Below the pieces are notes generated by a model that made no database searches, was not told the origin of the DNA, and saw nothing but the letters and a program-made list of their open reading frames with translations. A stretch of 64,000 nucleotides of DNA, taken from Methylobacillus arboreus. GTDB taxonomy: Bacteria; Pseudomonadota; Gammaproteobacteria; Burkholderiales; Methylophilaceae. The translations under genes were made by a program, and so were the position numbers. The first letter of the stretch is position 1; each line of letters starts with the position of its first letter. The DNA is taken from the NCBI RefSeq assembly GCF_020532725.1, contig NZ_JAJAVC010000004.1, positions 168,748 to 232,747 on the forward strand. The letters are read 5' to 3'. Positions 7,788 through 17,700 of the stretch are shown here, piece after piece.

Positions 7788-8828
7788 TTGAATTCTGAAA
7801 AAATCTCGATTAGCTATCGCGATGCCGGTGTAGACATTGAGGCCGGGGACGCCCTGGTTGAGAGAATCAAGCCATTTGCAAAACGTACCATGCGCCCCGA
7901 GGTGCTCGGGGGAATCGGCGGCTTCGGCTCCCTGTTCGAGGTGCCGAAAAAATTTAAGAATCCGGTGCTGGTTTCCGGCACCGATGGTGTAGGTACCAAG
8001 CTGAAGCTAGCTTTCCAGCTCAACAAGCATGACACGGTGGGTATCGACCTCGTCGCCATGAGTGTCAACGACATCTTGGTGCAGGGCGCCGAGCCACTGT
8101 TCTTCCTGGATTACTTCGCTTGCGGCAAGCTGGATGTGGATGTTGCCGCCCAAGTGGTGCAGGGTATTGCCGCTGGCTGTGAGCAGTCCGGCTGTGCGCT
8201 GGTGGGCGGGGAAACCGCTGAAATGCCAGGCATGTACCCGGCAGGCGAATATGACCTTGCGGGTTTTGTCGTCGGCGCCGCCGACAAGGATGCCCTGATT
8301 GATGGCTCGACCATTGCCGAGGGCGACGTGGTGCTCGGCCTTGCCTCGAATGGCGCGCATTCCAATGGCTATTCGCTGGTCCGCAAGCTGATCGATATTT
8401 CCGGCGTGGATATGGACAGCGATTTTTACGGCCGGCCCTTCCGTGATGTGGTGATGGCGCCAACACGCATCTACGTGAAGCCCTTACTCAAACTATTGCA
8501 GGCGGTGAAAGTAAAGGGCATGGCGCATATCACCGGCGGCGGCATTACCGAAAACGTGCCGCGCGTATTGCCTGCAGGGCTGACTGCCGAGGTGCGCCAA
8601 GGCAGCTGGGAGATTCCTTCTCTGTTCTCCTGGCTGCAGGAGCAGGGCAATGTCACCGACCAGGAAATGTACCGCACTTTCAACTGCGGCATTGGCATGG
8701 TGGTGATCGTGGCGGAGCAGGATGCCGCAGCGGCCCAGGCCTTGCTGGCTGCCGAGGGCGAGCAGGTGTGGCAGATTGGCCGTATCCGTGCGCAGGCGGC
8801 GGGCGAGGCGCCCACCGTGGTCATATAA
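7788..8828 (+). CDS. purM: Phosphoribosylformylglycinamidine cyclo-ligase (AIR synthetase)
   Basis: Fifth step of purine synthesis: ATP-dependent ring closure of FGAM to AIR. The 346-residue length is standard. Family motifs are [36 protein letters not shown] and [13 protein letters not shown]. The start is TTG, giving the normal N-terminus [15 protein letters not shown]; the ribosome site (AAGCGAGA) is weak. The gene is monocistronic by spacing, with 106 bases to the next start. Confidence 0.96.
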   Translation: MNSEKISISYRDAGVDIEAGDALVERIKPFAKRTMRPEVLGGIGGFGSLFEVPKKFKNPVLVSGTDGVGTKLKLAFQLNKHDTVGIDLVAMSVNDILVQGAEPLFFLDYFACGKLDVDVAAQVVQGIAAGCEQSGCALVGGETAEMPGMYPAGEYDLAGFVVGAADKDALIDGSTIAEGDVVLGLASNGAHSNGYSLVRKLIDISGVDMDSDFYGRPFRDVVMAPTRIYVKPLLKLLQAVKVKGMAHITGGGITENVPRVLPAGLTAEVRQGSWEIPSLFSWLQEQGNVTDQEMYRTFNCGIGMVVIVAEQDAAAAQALLAAEGEQVWQIGRIRAQAAGEAPTVVI

Positions 8829-8893
8829 AGAACTAAAGCGGCATTCAGTTGCCAACTGGATGTCTGCTCGCACTCGCTCAAAGTGCTTGTCCG

Positions 8894-8914
8894 GGGCGGT
8901 GCAGTGCGCCGCCC
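8894..8914 (+). terminator. Hairpin downstream of purM
   Basis: GGGCGGTGC and GCGCCGCCC pair over 9 bases (one T-G) around a 3-base loop. There is no real T-tract, so it may act as a weak terminator or a messenger-stabilising hairpin just before the ribosome site of the next gene. Confidence 0.4.
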
Positions 8915-8934
8915 TTCATGTTCTAGGAGGCCAA

Positions 8935-9636
8935 ATGTCAATTTCCAGCATGCGTACCCTGAGTCTATTGTTGTTGTGCGTGAGCGGCATGGCGGTAGCC
9001 GCACCGAAACAAGTGCAGCTCACTTATGAAGCCACGCGCAACGGCCAGCCATTTGCCAAGGTGACTGAAACCTACCGTCAGGAAGGCAACCGCTATCGTA
9101 TTGAAAGCGTCACCAAGGGCGTTGGTGTCTATGCCCTGTTTGGCGAGCGCAGGCTTACCAGCGAAGGCGAGGTGACGGCCCAGGGCTTGAAGCCCGCACA
9201 CTTTGAGTTGCACCAGGGCGACAATGAAAAGCGCTCGCTCTATACCGACTTTGACTGGGGCGCGAACCAGCTCAAGATGAAGGTCAAGGGCAAGCTCAAT
9301 ACCGTGCCGCTCGAAGCTGGCGCCCAGGACCTCAGCAGCTTCGTATACCAATTCATGTTCGTGCCGCCTGCCGGCAACGAACTCAAGCTGCCCGTGACCA
9401 CGGGCAAAAAGCTGCGCACTTACCATTACAATATCGACGCCAAGGATGAAGCCCTGGAAACGGCTGCGGGCAAGTTCAAGGTCATGCACCTGAGCGAGGC
9501 CGGGCCTGATGCAGATGAGGATGGAAAAGAGTTGTGGCTGGGTACTGAGCAGCATTACCTGCCGGTCAAACTTATGATGCTGGACGACAAAGGCAGCAAG
9601 ATAGAACAGGTGCTCACCAGCATCAATGTGGAGTAG
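8935..9636 (+). CDS. DUF3108 domain protein, exported
   Basis: A 233-residue protein of the DUF3108 family, whose function is not known. It starts with a signal peptide (MRTLSLLLLCVSGMAVA). The body is predicted beta-rich, with YEATRNGQPFAKV, FDWGANQLKM and EQHYLPVKL. Start at 8935 is fixed by TAGGAGG six bases upstream; a longer in-frame extension reaches back into purM and is not credible. The last bases overlap the next gene, a second DUF3108 protein, so the two are coupled. Confidence 0.85.
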   Translation: MSISSMRTLSLLLLCVSGMAVAAPKQVQLTYEATRNGQPFAKVTETYRQEGNRYRIESVTKGVGVYALFGERRLTSEGEVTAQGLKPAHFELHQGDNEKRSLYTDFDWGANQLKMKVKGKLNTVPLEAGAQDLSSFVYQFMFVPPAGNELKLPVTTGKKLRTYHYNIDAKDEALETAAGKFKVMHLSEAGPDADEDGKELWLGTEQHYLPVKLMMLDDKGSKIEQVLTSINVE

Positions 9637-10735
9637 CGTTTTCAGCAGGCCTTCCTTTAAGCGCTGGCCTGCCGGGTTGGCGCTTGCGGTTCTGCTTTCA
9701 CTATTGTTTCACCTGATGATTCTGGGGAGTGAATATTGGCATTTACCCAGCCTGGATTTCGCTAAACAGGGAGGCCAGGCGCAGAAGGTGCAACTGCTGG
9801 CAGCGTCAGTGCCAGCGCCTGTTGCGTCAGTACAACCGAAGCCGCAGCCTGAAAAACCAAAATCTTCACCCAAACCTGTTGCGCCTTTGGCGGTTGCGGA
9901 TGAGCCTGTTGTGTACGATGGGCAGGAAGTCGCGTCACCGGAACCTGTCGCAGTCGAGCAGGGCGCGCAATTTTCTGATGAGCAGACAGGCGTGCCATCT
10001 CCTGCCGAAGAGCAAGTGCAGGAGCCGTCTATGGATGCGAGCAGCATGGCAGAAGAAGTGATAGCAGAAACCCATGCCCAGCCAACTTTCAGCTATATTG
10101 ATACTGAGTTTGTGGTGTTGCGTGGCGAAAATGGCAGCAAGATCGGCGTGACCAACATTAGCTATCGCATGCAGGAAGATGGACGCTACGAACTGATCAG
10201 CGCCACAGAAGCCAAGGGACTGGCGGCGCTGGTGGTATCAGGGAAACTGCTGCAACAGAGCGAGGGAGCGGTTTCAGAGCATGGTTTGCGGCCAGAGCGT
10301 TTTGTTTATCAGTATGGCAAGGGCGATAACAAGAAGCAGCAATCCCGGTTTGACTGGGAGCAGCGCAAGTTGACGCTGGAAACGGCCAAGGGTGTGAAAA
10401 CCGTGGATTTGCCCGAGGGCACGCAGGATATTTTGAGTTTTATGTACCAGTTCATTTTTGCACCGCCCTTGGAGCAGATGAACCTGAGTGTCAGCAATGG
10501 CAAAAAGTTGAGCGAATACAACTATAACTTCGAGGGCGAAGAAACCCTGAATACCGAGTTTGGCGCGGTTCGTACATGGCATATAGCCAAGACCAGCCAG
10601 GAAGGCAGCGAGAAAACTGAATTGTGGCTGGCAGTGGATTATCATTACCTGCCGGTTAAAATGCGTAAGACTGAAGAGGATGGCAGTGTGATTGAACAAG
10701 TGGCCGTCCAGATATCGACCGATTTATTGAAATGA
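9626..10735 (+). CDS. DUF3108 domain protein with TonB-like anchor
   Basis: A 369-residue protein. A basic start is followed by one membrane segment (about residues 14-32), then a Pro/Ala/Gln/Glu-rich stretch to about 150 that recalls the periplasm-spanning part of TonB, then a DUF3108 domain like that of the preceding gene: both share FDWEQRKL/FDWGANQL, the FMYQFIFAPP/FVYQFMFVPP segment and HYLPVKM. It starts 11 bases before the stop of its neighbour. I infer an inner-membrane-anchored paralogue reaching across the periplasm; the role is unknown. Confidence 0.82.
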   Translation: MWSSVFSRPSFKRWPAGLALAVLLSLLFHLMILGSEYWHLPSLDFAKQGGQAQKVQLLAASVPAPVASVQPKPQPEKPKSSPKPVAPLAVADEPVVYDGQEVASPEPVAVEQGAQFSDEQTGVPSPAEEQVQEPSMDASSMAEEVIAETHAQPTFSYIDTEFVVLRGENGSKIGVTNISYRMQEDGRYELISATEAKGLAALVVSGKLLQQSEGAVSEHGLRPERFVYQYGKGDNKKQQSRFDWEQRKLTLETAKGVKTVDLPEGTQDILSFMYQFIFAPPLEQMNLSVSNGKKLSEYNYNFEGEETLNTEFGAVRTWHIAKTSQEGSEKTELWLAVDYHYLPVKMRKTEEDGSVIEQVAVQISTDLLK

Positions 10736-10739
10736 GTGT

Positions 10740-11990
10740 ATGAACCAGAATGTATTGAGGTTTGCCGGTGTGGCATTGGCGGATGTGTTGAGCAATACCG
10801 GCCCGGCGGATGCCAAGCTGGGCAGTTTTTTCCGCCAGCACCGCGAACTGGGCAACAAGGAAAGAGGCTGGATTGCCGAGTCGGTATACGGCGTATTGCG
10901 CCGCAAGTCCTTTCTTGCCCATGTCGCTGACAGTGAAGACCCGCGCCGCCTGTTAGTGGCATGGCTGGTCAGAGTGCAGGGAAACAGCCTGCGCGAGCTT
11001 GATGAACTCTTGAACAAGCAGCAGAAGGAATGGGCGCAGGAAATCAAGGCCAAATCCACTGAAGGCTTGAGCTCTGCCATCCAGGCAGACGTGCCGGAAT
11101 GGCTATGGCAGCGGCTGGAGGCGCAATATGGCGCGGAAGAAGCCCTGGTGATTGCGCGCAGCATGCACAAGCCCGCAAGCCTGGATTTGCGCGTGAACCT
11201 GGTCAAGAGCAACCGCGACGAAGTGCTGGCGCGTTTTGCCAGTGAAAATGCGGCCGCAGAGCCAACGCCTTATTCTCCAACCGGCATCCGCCTGCCCCAG
11301 CGCATGTCCATCAACCGACATCCTTTCTTTACCGATGGCAAGATCGAGGTGCAGGATGAAGGCAGCCAACTTCTGGCGTTGCTGGTGGCGCCGCGCCGTG
11401 GTGAAATGATCGCGGATTTCTGTGCTGGAGCGGGTGGAAAAACACTGGCGCTGGGCGCATTGATGCGCAACACCGGCAGGCTTTATGCGTTTGATGTCTC
11501 GGAAAAGCGTTTGCATAATCTTGGGCAGCGCCTCAAGCGCTCGGGACTTTCCAACCTGCATAGCCAGGTGATCAGCAGCGAGCAAGACCCCAAGCTCAAG
11601 CGCCTCAACGGCAAGTTCGACCGCGTGCTGGTGGACGCGCCTTGCAGCGGCCTGGGGACATTGCGACGCAATCCCGACCTCAAATGGAAACAGACGCCGG
11701 ATGACGTTGCAGAGCTCACTGCCAAGCAGGCAGCCATCCTGGCGCGTGCTGCCAAGCTGGTCAAGGCAGGTGGTAGGTTGATTTATGCGACATGCAGCTT
11801 GCTGGCCGAAGAAAATGAGCAACTGGCCGAGGCCTTCCTTGCCGCGCATCCGCAGTTCAAGCTGCTGGATGCAAGCGAGATTCTGGCGCAGCAGCAGGTG
11901 GCGCTCAATACCGGGACTTACCTGAAATTGCTGCCGCACAAGCATGAAACTGATGGTTTCTTTGCCGCGGTGTTCGAACTCGGCGCTTAA
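10740..11990 (+). CDS. RsmB/NOP2-family RNA (cytosine-5) methyltransferase
   Basis: Transfers methyl from S-adenosylmethionine to C5 of cytosine in RNA, probably rRNA. The 416-residue protein has an N-terminal helical RNA-binding domain (about 1-140), then a Rossmann methyltransferase domain with motif I FCAGAGGKTL, motif IV DAPCSGLGTLRRNPD and motif VI YATCSLL; the two cysteines in PCS and TCS are the release and catalytic residues. It follows the DUF3108 pair by 4 bases. It may be RsmB itself, but rsmA/fmt/def neighbours are absent, so the exact target is open. Confidence 0.88.
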   Translation: MNQNVLRFAGVALADVLSNTGPADAKLGSFFRQHRELGNKERGWIAESVYGVLRRKSFLAHVADSEDPRRLLVAWLVRVQGNSLRELDELLNKQQKEWAQEIKAKSTEGLSSAIQADVPEWLWQRLEAQYGAEEALVIARSMHKPASLDLRVNLVKSNRDEVLARFASENAAAEPTPYSPTGIRLPQRMSINRHPFFTDGKIEVQDEGSQLLALLVAPRRGEMIADFCAGAGGKTLALGALMRNTGRLYAFDVSEKRLHNLGQRLKRSGLSNLHSQVISSEQDPKLKRLNGKFDRVLVDAPCSGLGTLRRNPDLKWKQTPDDVAELTAKQAAILARAAKLVKAGGRLIYATCSLLAEENEQLAEAFLAAHPQFKLLDASEILAQQQVALNTGTYLKLLPHKHETDGFFAAVFELGA

Positions 11991-12007
11991 AAACACAAGG
12001 AAACAGT

Positions 12008-13267
12008 ATGAAATTTCCCAGCCTGAACACACAGATATTGCTAGGTGCTGTATTGGGTATAGTGCTGGGATTTTTGCTTGGTAGTACGGAGCCGGGTTCT
12101 GCAGTGCAAGAGGCCGGCTTGTACACCAGCACAATGGTAGGCGGGATTTTTATCGGCTTGCTGAAAATGGTGCTGGTGCCGTTGTTGTTTACTTCCATCG
12201 TGGTCGGCGTTGCCAACCTGCAGGCGCACCAGCAGATGCACCGGGTGTGGATTTCCACACTGGTGTTCTTCAGTATTTCAATGGGTATTGCCGTGCTGCT
12301 GGCGCTGGTGGCGACCAATATCTTCAAGCCTGGTGCCGGCATGCATCTGAGCATGTTTGCCGACGCTACGCAGAATTTCCACAGCGAGCAACTCACGGTA
12401 GGTGAATTCTTCAGCCAGTTCATACTCGGTCTGTTTCAGAACCCATTCGCCGCACTTGCTCAAAGCAATATCCTGGCAGTGGTTATTTTTGCCCTGATTG
12501 TCGGCATTGCCATTGTCATTGGCGGCGAGCGTTACCGTCATTTCCTCGCCCTTATGCAGGAAGCGTTTGACCTGGTGATGATGATCGTTGGCTGGGTGAT
12601 GCGCTTGGCGCCGTTCGGTATCATGGCCTTGCTTGCCAAACTGGTGGCAACCCAGGATTCCAGCCTGTTTGCCAGCATGGGCGAATTCATGCTGCTGGTG
12701 GTAGGCATCATGCTTGTGCATGGTGTGATTATCCTGCCGGGGATTCTTTATATCATCACCAGAGTGACGCCTTGGCAGTTCTGGAAAGGGGCGCGTGACG
12801 CACTGGTGACGGCATTTGCTACCAGTTCAAGCTCTGCCACCATGCCGGTGACCATACGTTGCACCGAGCAACAGCTTGGGGTCAAGCGCAATATTGCCGG
12901 GTTTGTCGTGCCGCTGGGCGCTACCATCAACATGGATGGCACTGCGTTATATGAAGCCTCCGCCGCTCTGTTCATTGCCAACCTGGTAGGGGTGGAACTT
13001 AATCTGGTGCAGCAACTCATAGTGTTTTTCATGGCAATGCTGGCATCAATTGGCGCGCCGGGGATCCCCAGTGCTGGTATGGTGACCATGGTCATGGTAT
13101 TGCAGTCGGTCGGTTTGCCTGCCGAGGCAATCGCAATACTACTGCCCATAGACCGCCTGCTTGACACAGTACGTACCACGGTAAACGTTGAAGGTGATAT
13201 GGTTGGCAGCCTGATCGTGCAGGAAATTGTGGCATCTTCTGAGCATAAACCTGTTGCAGGTGGATGA
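12008..13267 (+). CDS. Dicarboxylate/amino acid:cation symporter (DAACS family)
   Basis: Inner-membrane symporter for glutamate, aspartate or C4-dicarboxylates, driven by Na+ or H+. The 419-residue protein has about eight membrane segments plus two re-entrant loops. Family hallmarks are the serine-rich hairpin SSSSATMP, the cation-site motif NMDGTALYE and the C-terminal DRLLDTVRTTVNVEGD. RBS AGGAAA precedes the ATG. It is separated by only 17 bases from the methyltransferase gene. GltP-, GltT- and DctA-type subgroups cannot be told apart safely here. Confidence 0.9.
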   Translation: MKFPSLNTQILLGAVLGIVLGFLLGSTEPGSAVQEAGLYTSTMVGGIFIGLLKMVLVPLLFTSIVVGVANLQAHQQMHRVWISTLVFFSISMGIAVLLALVATNIFKPGAGMHLSMFADATQNFHSEQLTVGEFFSQFILGLFQNPFAALAQSNILAVVIFALIVGIAIVIGGERYRHFLALMQEAFDLVMMIVGWVMRLAPFGIMALLAKLVATQDSSLFASMGEFMLLVVGIMLVHGVIILPGILYIITRVTPWQFWKGARDALVTAFATSSSSATMPVTIRCTEQQLGVKRNIAGFVVPLGATINMDGTALYEASAALFIANLVGVELNLVQQLIVFFMAMLASIGAPGIPSAGMVTMVMVLQSVGLPAEAIAILLPIDRLLDTVRTTVNVEGDMVGSLIVQEIVASSEHKPVAGG

Positions 13268-13366
13268 TTTTGTATAGAATTGCCCGTTCTGTCATCCAAA
13301 CCGGAACTGATACGTTATAGAAAGTGTGTTACTGGTACTGGAAAAAATAACTGGTTTAATTGATAA

Positions 13367-13393
13367 TGTTTCTCAGTTAAACGTTGAGAAACA
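13367..13393. repeat. 9-bp inverted repeat upstream of azurin
   Basis: TGTTTCTCA (13367-13375) and TGAGAAACA (13385-13393) are perfect inverted repeats around a 9-base spacer. The centre is about 145 bases before the azurin start, a position fitting an activator or repressor site. Confidence 0.5.
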
Positions 13394-13456
13394 GACAATA
13401 TGCCCTGATGCAGCAACAGTGCATGGACGCATAAGAGGCCAAAAGCTGTAGTTTGT

Positions 13457-13486
13457 TTGGTAGTAACAAAAGAGAAGTTCTATAAC
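13457..13486 (+). promoter_or_regulatory. Possible azurin promoter
   Basis: TTGGTA (13457-13462) and TATAAC (13481-13486) are 18 bases apart, a fair sigma-70 match. A perfect palindrome AGGCAATATTGCCT follows at 13489-13502, near the expected transcription start. No mapped start is known. Confidence 0.4.
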
Positions 13487-13488
13487 AC

Positions 13489-13502
13489 AGGCAATATTGC
13501 CT
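13489..13502. repeat. 14-bp perfect palindrome at the azurin transcription start region
   Basis: AGGCAATATTGCCT is self-complementary over its whole length and sits between the candidate -10 box and the ribosome binding site of the azurin gene. This is a typical place for a repressor operator. Confidence 0.5.
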
Positions 13503-13525
13503 AATTTTAGATGAGGGAAGTAATT

Positions 13526-13975
13526 ATGAAATCCAGCAAAATCGTCGCTCTGTTGTTCGCTTCACTGTTCTCTGGTTCCGTACTGGCAGCTGGCTGCTCG
13601 GTGGATGTCGAAGCTAACGACGCTATGCAATTCAACACCAAGAACATCGATATTGAAAAGAGCTGTAAAGATTTCACTGTCAACCTGAAGCACACAGGCT
13701 CCCTGCCAAAGAACGTCATGGGCCATAACTTGGTGATCACCAAGACTCCTGACTTCAAGGGTGTGATGAACGATGGCGTTGCCGCTGGTGAAGCTGGCAA
13801 TTTCGTTAAGGCCAATGATGCTCGCGTGATTGCTCACACCAAGCTGATCGGCGGCGGTGAGAAGGACAGCGTCAAGGTTGACGTAAGCAAGCTGAATGCT
13901 GGCGAAAAGTATACATTCTTCTGCTCCTTCCCTGGCCATGCCACCATGATGCGCGGCACTGTGACTGTTAAGTAA
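13526..13975 (+). CDS. azu: Azurin
   Basis: Periplasmic type-1 copper protein that shuttles electrons, in methylotrophs commonly associated with methylamine or cytochrome c-linked oxidation. The 149-residue precursor has a signal peptide ending SGSVLA, and a mature part of about 129 residues. Copper ligands are the His in GHNLVI, and the Cys, His and Met in [11 protein letters not shown]. The disulfide cysteines (GCSVD and KSCKD) are present. I use the ATG at 13526, preceded by GAGGGAAG; an ATG 15 bases earlier lies upstream of that site. The gene is monocistronic and ends in a clear terminator. No mau genes are nearby. Confidence 0.95.
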   Translation: MKSSKIVALLFASLFSGSVLAAGCSVDVEANDAMQFNTKNIDIEKSCKDFTVNLKHTGSLPKNVMGHNLVITKTPDFKGVMNDGVAAGEAGNFVKANDARVIAHTKLIGGGEKDSVKVDVSKLNAGEKYTFFCSFPGHATMMRGTVTVK

Positions 13976-14017
13976 TCTGGTACGGTAAACCAGTCTTAAG
14001 GCTGGTATTAGTAAAAG

Positions 14018-14040
14018 AGGCAGCTTCGGCTGCCTTTTTT
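14018..14040 (+). terminator. Rho-independent terminator of azurin
   Basis: AGGCAGC-TTCG-GCTGCCT is a perfect 7-bp stem with a stable TTCG tetraloop, followed by TTTTTT. It lies 43 bases behind the azurin stop. Confidence 0.93.
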
Positions 14041-14141
14041 ACTATGGCAAGCTCTAATACTATGTGGCTGATGAGCAGATCAACCGCTCGGGAAGGCCAA
14101 GCAAAACGCGGCAACTTTCAATCTATGTCGGAAGAGATGTT

Positions 14142-14702
14142 ATGAACAGCAACCTGTCCCAATTGCCTAGTGACCTACCAGTGCCTATTGACGATGGTGC
14201 GGCAGCGCATCTTGAGGGAGCATATCTGCCCAAGATATCTCTCCCTAGTACTGATGGCAATTTCGTTAACTTGGATGATCTTAAAAGCCGGTGGGTCATC
14301 TATGTTTATCCGATGACCGGCCGTCCAGATGTGCCTTTGCCGGATGGATGGGATGGTATTCCAGGCGCGCGAGGGTGCACACCCCAATCATGCAGCTTCC
14401 GTGATCACTATCAGGAGCTCAATCAACTCGGGGCAGGCGTTGTTGGCGTGAGTACTCAACCCTCTGAATATCAAAAAGAGGCACAAGACCGTCTGCATCT
14501 GCCGTTTCATCTGTTAAGTGACAGCTTCCTTCAGTTAAAGGGTGCTATGCGGTTACCGACCTTCACCGTTGCGGGGATGGAATTATTCAAGCGGCTGACG
14601 CTGATTGCCGAGGACGGCAGGATCAGGAAGGTGTTTTACCCGGTCTTTCCTCCGGATCGCAATGCCGACGAGGTGCTTGCCTGGTTGCGGCTAAATAGCT
14701 GA
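14142..14702 (+). CDS. Peroxiredoxin (AhpC/TSA, PrxQ/BCP-like)
   Basis: Thiol peroxidase of 186 residues, probably cytoplasmic since no signal peptide is seen. The redoxin core begins near YLPKISLP; the catalytic segment GCTPQSCSFRD holds Cys79 (peroxidatic) and Cys84 (resolving), spaced five apart as in PrxQ. Compared with BCP there is an insertion between VYPMTG and the cysteine. The start at 14142 follows GGAAGAGATG; a 26-codon upstream extension is open but unlike the family. It stands alone between the azurin terminator and the convergent RND operon. Confidence 0.85.
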   Translation: MNSNLSQLPSDLPVPIDDGAAAHLEGAYLPKISLPSTDGNFVNLDDLKSRWVIYVYPMTGRPDVPLPDGWDGIPGARGCTPQSCSFRDHYQELNQLGAGVVGVSTQPSEYQKEAQDRLHLPFHLLSDSFLQLKGAMRLPTFTVAGMELFKRLTLIAEDGRIRKVFYPVFPPDRNADEVLAWLRLNS

Positions 14703-14716
14703 GTACGTCGCGTGGC

Positions 14717-17700
14717 TCAATGATAGCCAGAATAATCACTACGCCTGTTCCGCGCATTCATCACCAAAGAATAAGCTGCAGGCACTACTACCAGGGTGAG
14801 CAAGGTGGAGGAGATCATGCCGCCGATCACCGCAATGGAGAGCGGACCGTTGGTTTCGGCACCCGCGCCCAGGCCGAATGCGGCGGGGAGCAGGGCGAGG
14901 ATGATGGTGAGCGAGGTCATAAGCACGGGGCGTAGGCGGATGGGGCAGGCTTCGCGCAGGGCAGCGTCAACGTTCTTGCCTTCATCACGCAACTGGTTGG
15001 TGAGGTCGATCAGCAGGATGGAGTTCTTGGCCACTAGGCCGATCAGCAGCACGAGGCCGATCATGGAGAAGATGTTGAGCGAATTGCCGGTCACCCAAAG
15101 CGCAAACACGCCGCCGATGATGGCGAGCGGTTGCGCCAGCATGATGATGAAGGGTTGCAGGAATGAGTTGAATTGGCTGGCAAGCACCATGTAAAGCAGG
15201 GTGAGGGCGAGGCCAAAGGCAAACAGCATGCTGGATACGGTTTTCTGCATTTCCTCGGCCTGGCCGGTCAGGTTGAGCCGGTAACCGGGGGGCAGGATTT
15301 CTGCGGCATATTCGCGCACGAGCTGTATGGCGTCGCCCAATGGCATGATGGGGTTGCTGTATAGGCTGGCGGCATATTGCAGGTCGAAGCGTCCGATCAC
15401 GGCTGCGCCCAACGTCTGCTTGAAGCTGGCGACGCTGTCCAGGCGTACCAGTTCGCCGCTGCCACTGCGCAGGTAGATTTTCTTCAGGTCGTCCGGGTGC
15501 TGCAAACTGCCTTCTTTGGCCTTGAGGCGAATTTCGTAGCGTTGCCCGTCGCCGGGCTCGTCGTTGAAATCGGCAATGTCGATGCCGCCGGTGTACAGGT
15601 TGAGCGCCGTGGCAATGTTGCTGGCGGAAAGTCCGAGGCTGGCAGCGCGTATGCGGTCCACTTGCATGGTGAGCTGCGGCAGGTCGAGGTCAAGATCGAG
15701 GTCGACCTTGCCGATTCCCGGGGTTTCACCCAGCTTGCGCTGCATGGTTTTGCCCAACTGGCTGACCTGTTCCAGGTTTGGGCCGGTGATGTTGAATTGC
15801 AGTTTTTCTGAGCGCTGGCCGCCGATGATGGCGACAGGCACCGGGAACGCGCGTACGCCGGGAATCCTGTCCAGCTCGCTGCGCATGGCATGGATCAATG
15901 CCTGCTGGCTCATGCTGCGTTCGCGCCTGTCCTTGAGGCGGATGCTGACCGTGCCCTTGTTAACCTGTCCCTGGGCGCCGATCCCGATAGAGCTGAAATA
16001 GCTGGCAATCTGCTTGTCGTAACGCCGCAATATGGTTTCAATTTCCTTGAGGCGGCTGTTTGTATATTCAATGCTGGAACCTAGCGGTGTGCGGAAGGAG
16101 ATCATGAAACGTCCTTCGTCCGAATCCGGGATGAATTCTTTTTGCACCTTGTCAAAGAAGAAACTGCTGAAAACCACGACCAGCACAGTCAGCAGCATGA
16201 CTTTCCAGCGATGGTCCAAGGCCCATGCCAGCATGCGGCCATAGACATGGTCCATGGCGTTGAACATGCGACTAAGCCAGCCATAGAAGCGGCCTGTAGG
16301 TTCATGGGCCTTGAGGTAGCGCGAACACAGCATGGGAGTGAGCGTGAGTGAGACCAGCAGCGAAACCAGTACGCCAAAGGTGACGACCACGGCGAAGGAT
16401 TTGAAGAACTTGCCGATGATGCCATCCATGAAAATCACCGGCGCGAAAATACATACGAGCGAGAAGGTGGCGGCAATTACGGCAAAAGCCACTTCACGGC
16501 TGCCGGTGATGGCGGCGGTGCGTGCAACGGCGCTAGGGTCGGCATTTGTTTCCTGGCTGCGCATGTTCAGGTGCCGGTAGATATTCTCCAGCACGACAAT
16601 GGCGTCATCCACCACTACGCCAATCAGCAGCAGCAACGCCAGCAAGGTCATGGTGTTGAAGGTGAAGCCGGAAAAATACATGACCGCGACCGAGCCGAGC
16701 AGCGATACCGGAATGGCGGTGGCGATGATGAGCGTGGAGCGCACCGAGCGCAGGAATAGCCAGACGATAAACGCGGCCAGCAATGTGCCTTCCACCAGGT
16801 GTTCCTGCAATGCGCCGACGATTTCCTCAATGAACAGCGCATCGTTGGTGGAAATATCCAGCGTCATGCCCGGCGGCAGGCTGGGGCGTATTTCCGTATC
16901 CAGCCTGTGCAGCACTTCATTGATGATGGCGACGGTGTTGGCATTGGATACCTTGATAATACCCAACCCCAATGATGGGGTGCCATTGAAGCGTCCGAGC
17001 TGTCGGTAATCGGCAATGCTGTCTTCCAGCTCGGCGACATCCTTGAGCTTGATGGAGGCTTCATCACGATAAGCGACTATCATCTCGGCCATGTCACGCA
17101 GGTTGTGGAATTCAAGGTCCAGCTTCATGAGGTATTCAGCGTTGTTGCCGACCAGGAAGCCACCTGGGAGCTGCACGTGCTCGCGTTTGAACGCGTCGAT
17201 CAGATCAGTCGCAGTCAGGTTGTAGGCCGCCATGCGCTCAGGCAGCACGTTAATGCGAATGGTACGGTCGCGGCGCCCGCCCAGCCGCACCTCGCCTATG
17301 CCGTTGATGGTTTCGAGTTTCTTCTTCAGGACATTGGAGCCATAAAGATTAAGCTGCTGCGCGGTACGGTCGCCGCGCAGGGCAAGCCACATGATGGGCT
17401 GGGCATTGGTTTCCACCTTCTGCACTTGCGGCGGGTCGGCATCGTCAGGCAGGCGGCGCAAGACTTCGTTGACCTTGGATTGCACCTCGTTATAGGCCAC
17501 ATCGATGTTCTTTTCCAGGCCAAAAGTAATCGTGATAACGGAAACGCCAGGCGAGGAGGAGGACTGGATGTGCTCTATGCCTGGCGTAGTGTTGACGGAA
17601 GATTCGAGGATACTGGTAATGCTGGCATCGACGATATCCGGGTTGGCGCCTTGCTGCGTGGTGGTGATCGAGATGATGGGAAATTCAATGTAGGGCAGGC

